Assembly: GCA_013290035.1 (NCBI GenBank)
Contig: JABCYT010000318.1
Location: 1 to 5,161, forward strand
Length of the DNA stretch: 5,161 nt
Direction: 5' to 3'
DNA from: Alphaproteobacteria bacterium
GTDB taxonomy: Bacteria > Pseudomonadota > Alphaproteobacteria > Reyranellales > Reyranellaceae
Both the position numbers and the translations under genes were made by a program. A model generated the notes under the pieces. The model did not search any database. It saw nothing but the letters and a program-made list of their open reading frames with translations, and was not told the DNA's origin. Numbering within the stretch: position 1 is the first letter of the stretch; each line of letters opens with the position of its first letter. Positions 4,192-5,161 of this stretch are shown here, piece after piece.

Positions 4192-5161
4192 ATGAAGAAG
4201 ATGTTGATGGTCGCGGCTGTGGCTGCGTTGCCGGTCACCGCGCAGGCCCAATCGCTTCAATATCCCGGTTTCTATATCGGCGCTGAAGGTGGCCTGAACT
4301 GGCTGCTCAACGCGACCTCCAGTCCCACAGTTACCATTTTCTCGCCGGTCGGCCCCATCAGCGGCTCCGGCACCGTGAATCTCAACTTCAATACCGGTTG
4401 GGCCGCGGGCGGCTCGATCGGTTACGATTTTGTCGGTCCCCGCGTGGAAGTCGAAGGGATTTATCGCCAGAACACCGGCAACGTGACGATCCCAGGCTTG
4501 CCCGGTTCCAATGGCCTCACCGCCAGCAATGTCGGTGTCATGGCGAACCTGTTTTATGACTTCTTCGCCGGCCAAACGATCGTTCCCTATATCGGTGCGG
4601 GCTTGGGTGTGGCGTTCACGCAGGTCCAACTTTACGGCATCGGAAGCAGCAACAGCACCCAGTTCGCTTATCAAGGCATCGTCGGCGTGGGCTGGAACGT
4701 CAGTCCGATGATCCGTCTCAACCTCGAGGGTCGCTACTACGGCACGACGAACCCGAACTACAACAACAGCGGCGTTGTCAGCGCGGGCGGCTTTACCGTT
4801 CCCTTCAACATCAGTGGCTCATACCCCGACAACAACATCAGCTTGATGGCGAGCGTGCATTTCAGGTTCGGCGCGCCGGCCGAGGCTCCGCCGCCCCCGC
4901 CGCCGCCGGCGGTTGCGCCGCCGTCGTTCATGGTGTTCTTCGACTGGGACCGCTCGAACCTGTCGCAGCAGGCGCTGACCACGATCCAGCAGGCGGCCAA
5001 CGCCTTCAAGGCGAAGGGTAACGCGCGCATCACGGCGACCGGCCATACCGACACGTCGGGTCCGGAGAGCTACAACATGGCGCTGTCGCTGCGCCGTGCC
5101 AACGCGGTCAAGGATGCCCTGGTGCGCGACGGCGTGCCGGCGCAAGCGATCACGGTGGTCG
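4192..5161 (+). CDS. OmpA-family outer membrane protein with N-terminal beta-barrel (3' end beyond window)
   Basis: Open for 323 codons to the window edge. Residues 1-19 form a Sec signal peptide (MKKMLMVAAVAALPVTAQA, cut before Q20). Residues 24-227 look like an outer-membrane beta-barrel: alternating aromatic and polar strands, glycines such as GFYIGAEGGLNW and PYIGAGLGVAFT, long Asn/Ser/Thr-rich loops, and a closing strand ending HFRF. A proline-rich linker with seven consecutive prolines follows (about 228-245). The OmpA C-terminal peptidoglycan-binding domain starts near 246 (MVFFDWDRSNLS). It contains TGHTDTSG and LSLRRA, where D287 and R302 have the 15-residue spacing of the diaminopimelate-binding Asp and Arg of E. 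coli OmpA. The last part of that domain is missing from the window. Its role is probably anchoring the outer membrane to peptidoglycan, perhaps also as a pore. The barrel half uses more A/T-ending codons than the C-terminal half or the neighbouring genes. Confidence 0.92.
   Translation, partial: MKKMLMVAAVAALPVTAQAQSLQYPGFYIGAEGGLNWLLNATSSPTVTIFSPVGPISGSGTVNLNFNTGWAAGGSIGYDFVGPRVEVEGIYRQNTGNVTIPGLPGSNGLTASNVGVMANLFYDFFAGQTIVPYIGAGLGVAFTQVQLYGIGSSNSTQFAYQGIVGVGWNVSPMIRLNLEGRYYGTTNPNYNNSGVVSAGGFTVPFNISGSYPDNNISLMASVHFRFGAPAEAPPPPPPPAVAPPSFMVFFDWDRSNLSQQALTTIQQAANAFKAKGNARITATGHTDTSGPESYNMALSLRRANAVKDALVRDGVPAQAITVV

Noticed and set aside
4039..4674. Minus-strand open frames across the intergenic region and the OmpA-like gene
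   Set aside because: They mirror the plus-strand OmpA-like coding sequence and have no family resemblance or ribosome site.
1..5161. Defence system, prophage, insertion sequence or CRISPR array
   Set aside because: No transposase, integrase, terminal repeats, phage genes, spaced repeats or nuclease/toxin domains are visible; all genes fit ordinary chromosomal families.

Overview
The window looks like a chromosomal segment of a free-living, GC-rich alphaproteobacterium. This rests on codon use rich in G/C at third positions, a PotI-type polyamine transporter permease, a periplasmic SorAB-type sulfite dehydrogenase, and an OmpA protein of a kind I associate with Rhodospirillales and Rhizobiales. 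The genus cannot be fixed from the sequence alone. No mobile element, tRNA, rRNA or CRISPR array is visible.

Left part (1-2131, + strand): the 3' end of a putrescine/spermidine-type ABC permease gene is followed after 49 bp by a tight two-gene unit. The first gene is a Tat-exported molybdenum sulfite dehydrogenase (sorA-like). The second is a small secreted monohaem cytochrome c (sorB-like), its electron acceptor. Together they would oxidise sulfite to sulfate in the periplasm and feed electrons to the respiratory chain.

Middle part (2138-3120): a cysteine-free HxlR-type winged-helix regulator (- strand) converges on sorB with a 6-bp gap. It diverges from a carboxymuconolactone decarboxylase (CMD) family gene (+ strand). 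The 86-bp region between them carries two copies of a 15-bp palindrome (CTACA-N5-TGTAG), the probable operators of the regulator.

Right-middle part (3095-3908, - strand): an ArsR-family repressor gene overlaps by 41 bp a downstream SRPBCC/AHSA1 ligand-binding gene, a familiar two-gene cassette. The 3' end of the SRPBCC gene overlaps the 3' end of the CMD gene by 26 bp. Upstream of arsR is a perfect TTGACA -35 box, a 17-bp spacer and a TATATA -10 box. A 22-bp palindrome covers the spacer and -10. This layout predicts autorepression and a leaderless transcript starting at the ATG.

Right end (4192-5161, + strand): after about 255 bp of AT-richer non-coding DNA comes an outer-membrane protein with a signal peptide, an N-terminal beta-barrel, a proline-rich linker and a C-terminal OmpA peptidoglycan-binding domain. 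It is still open at the window edge. The gene families are all known. The most informative new details are the two regulatory regions and their palindromes.
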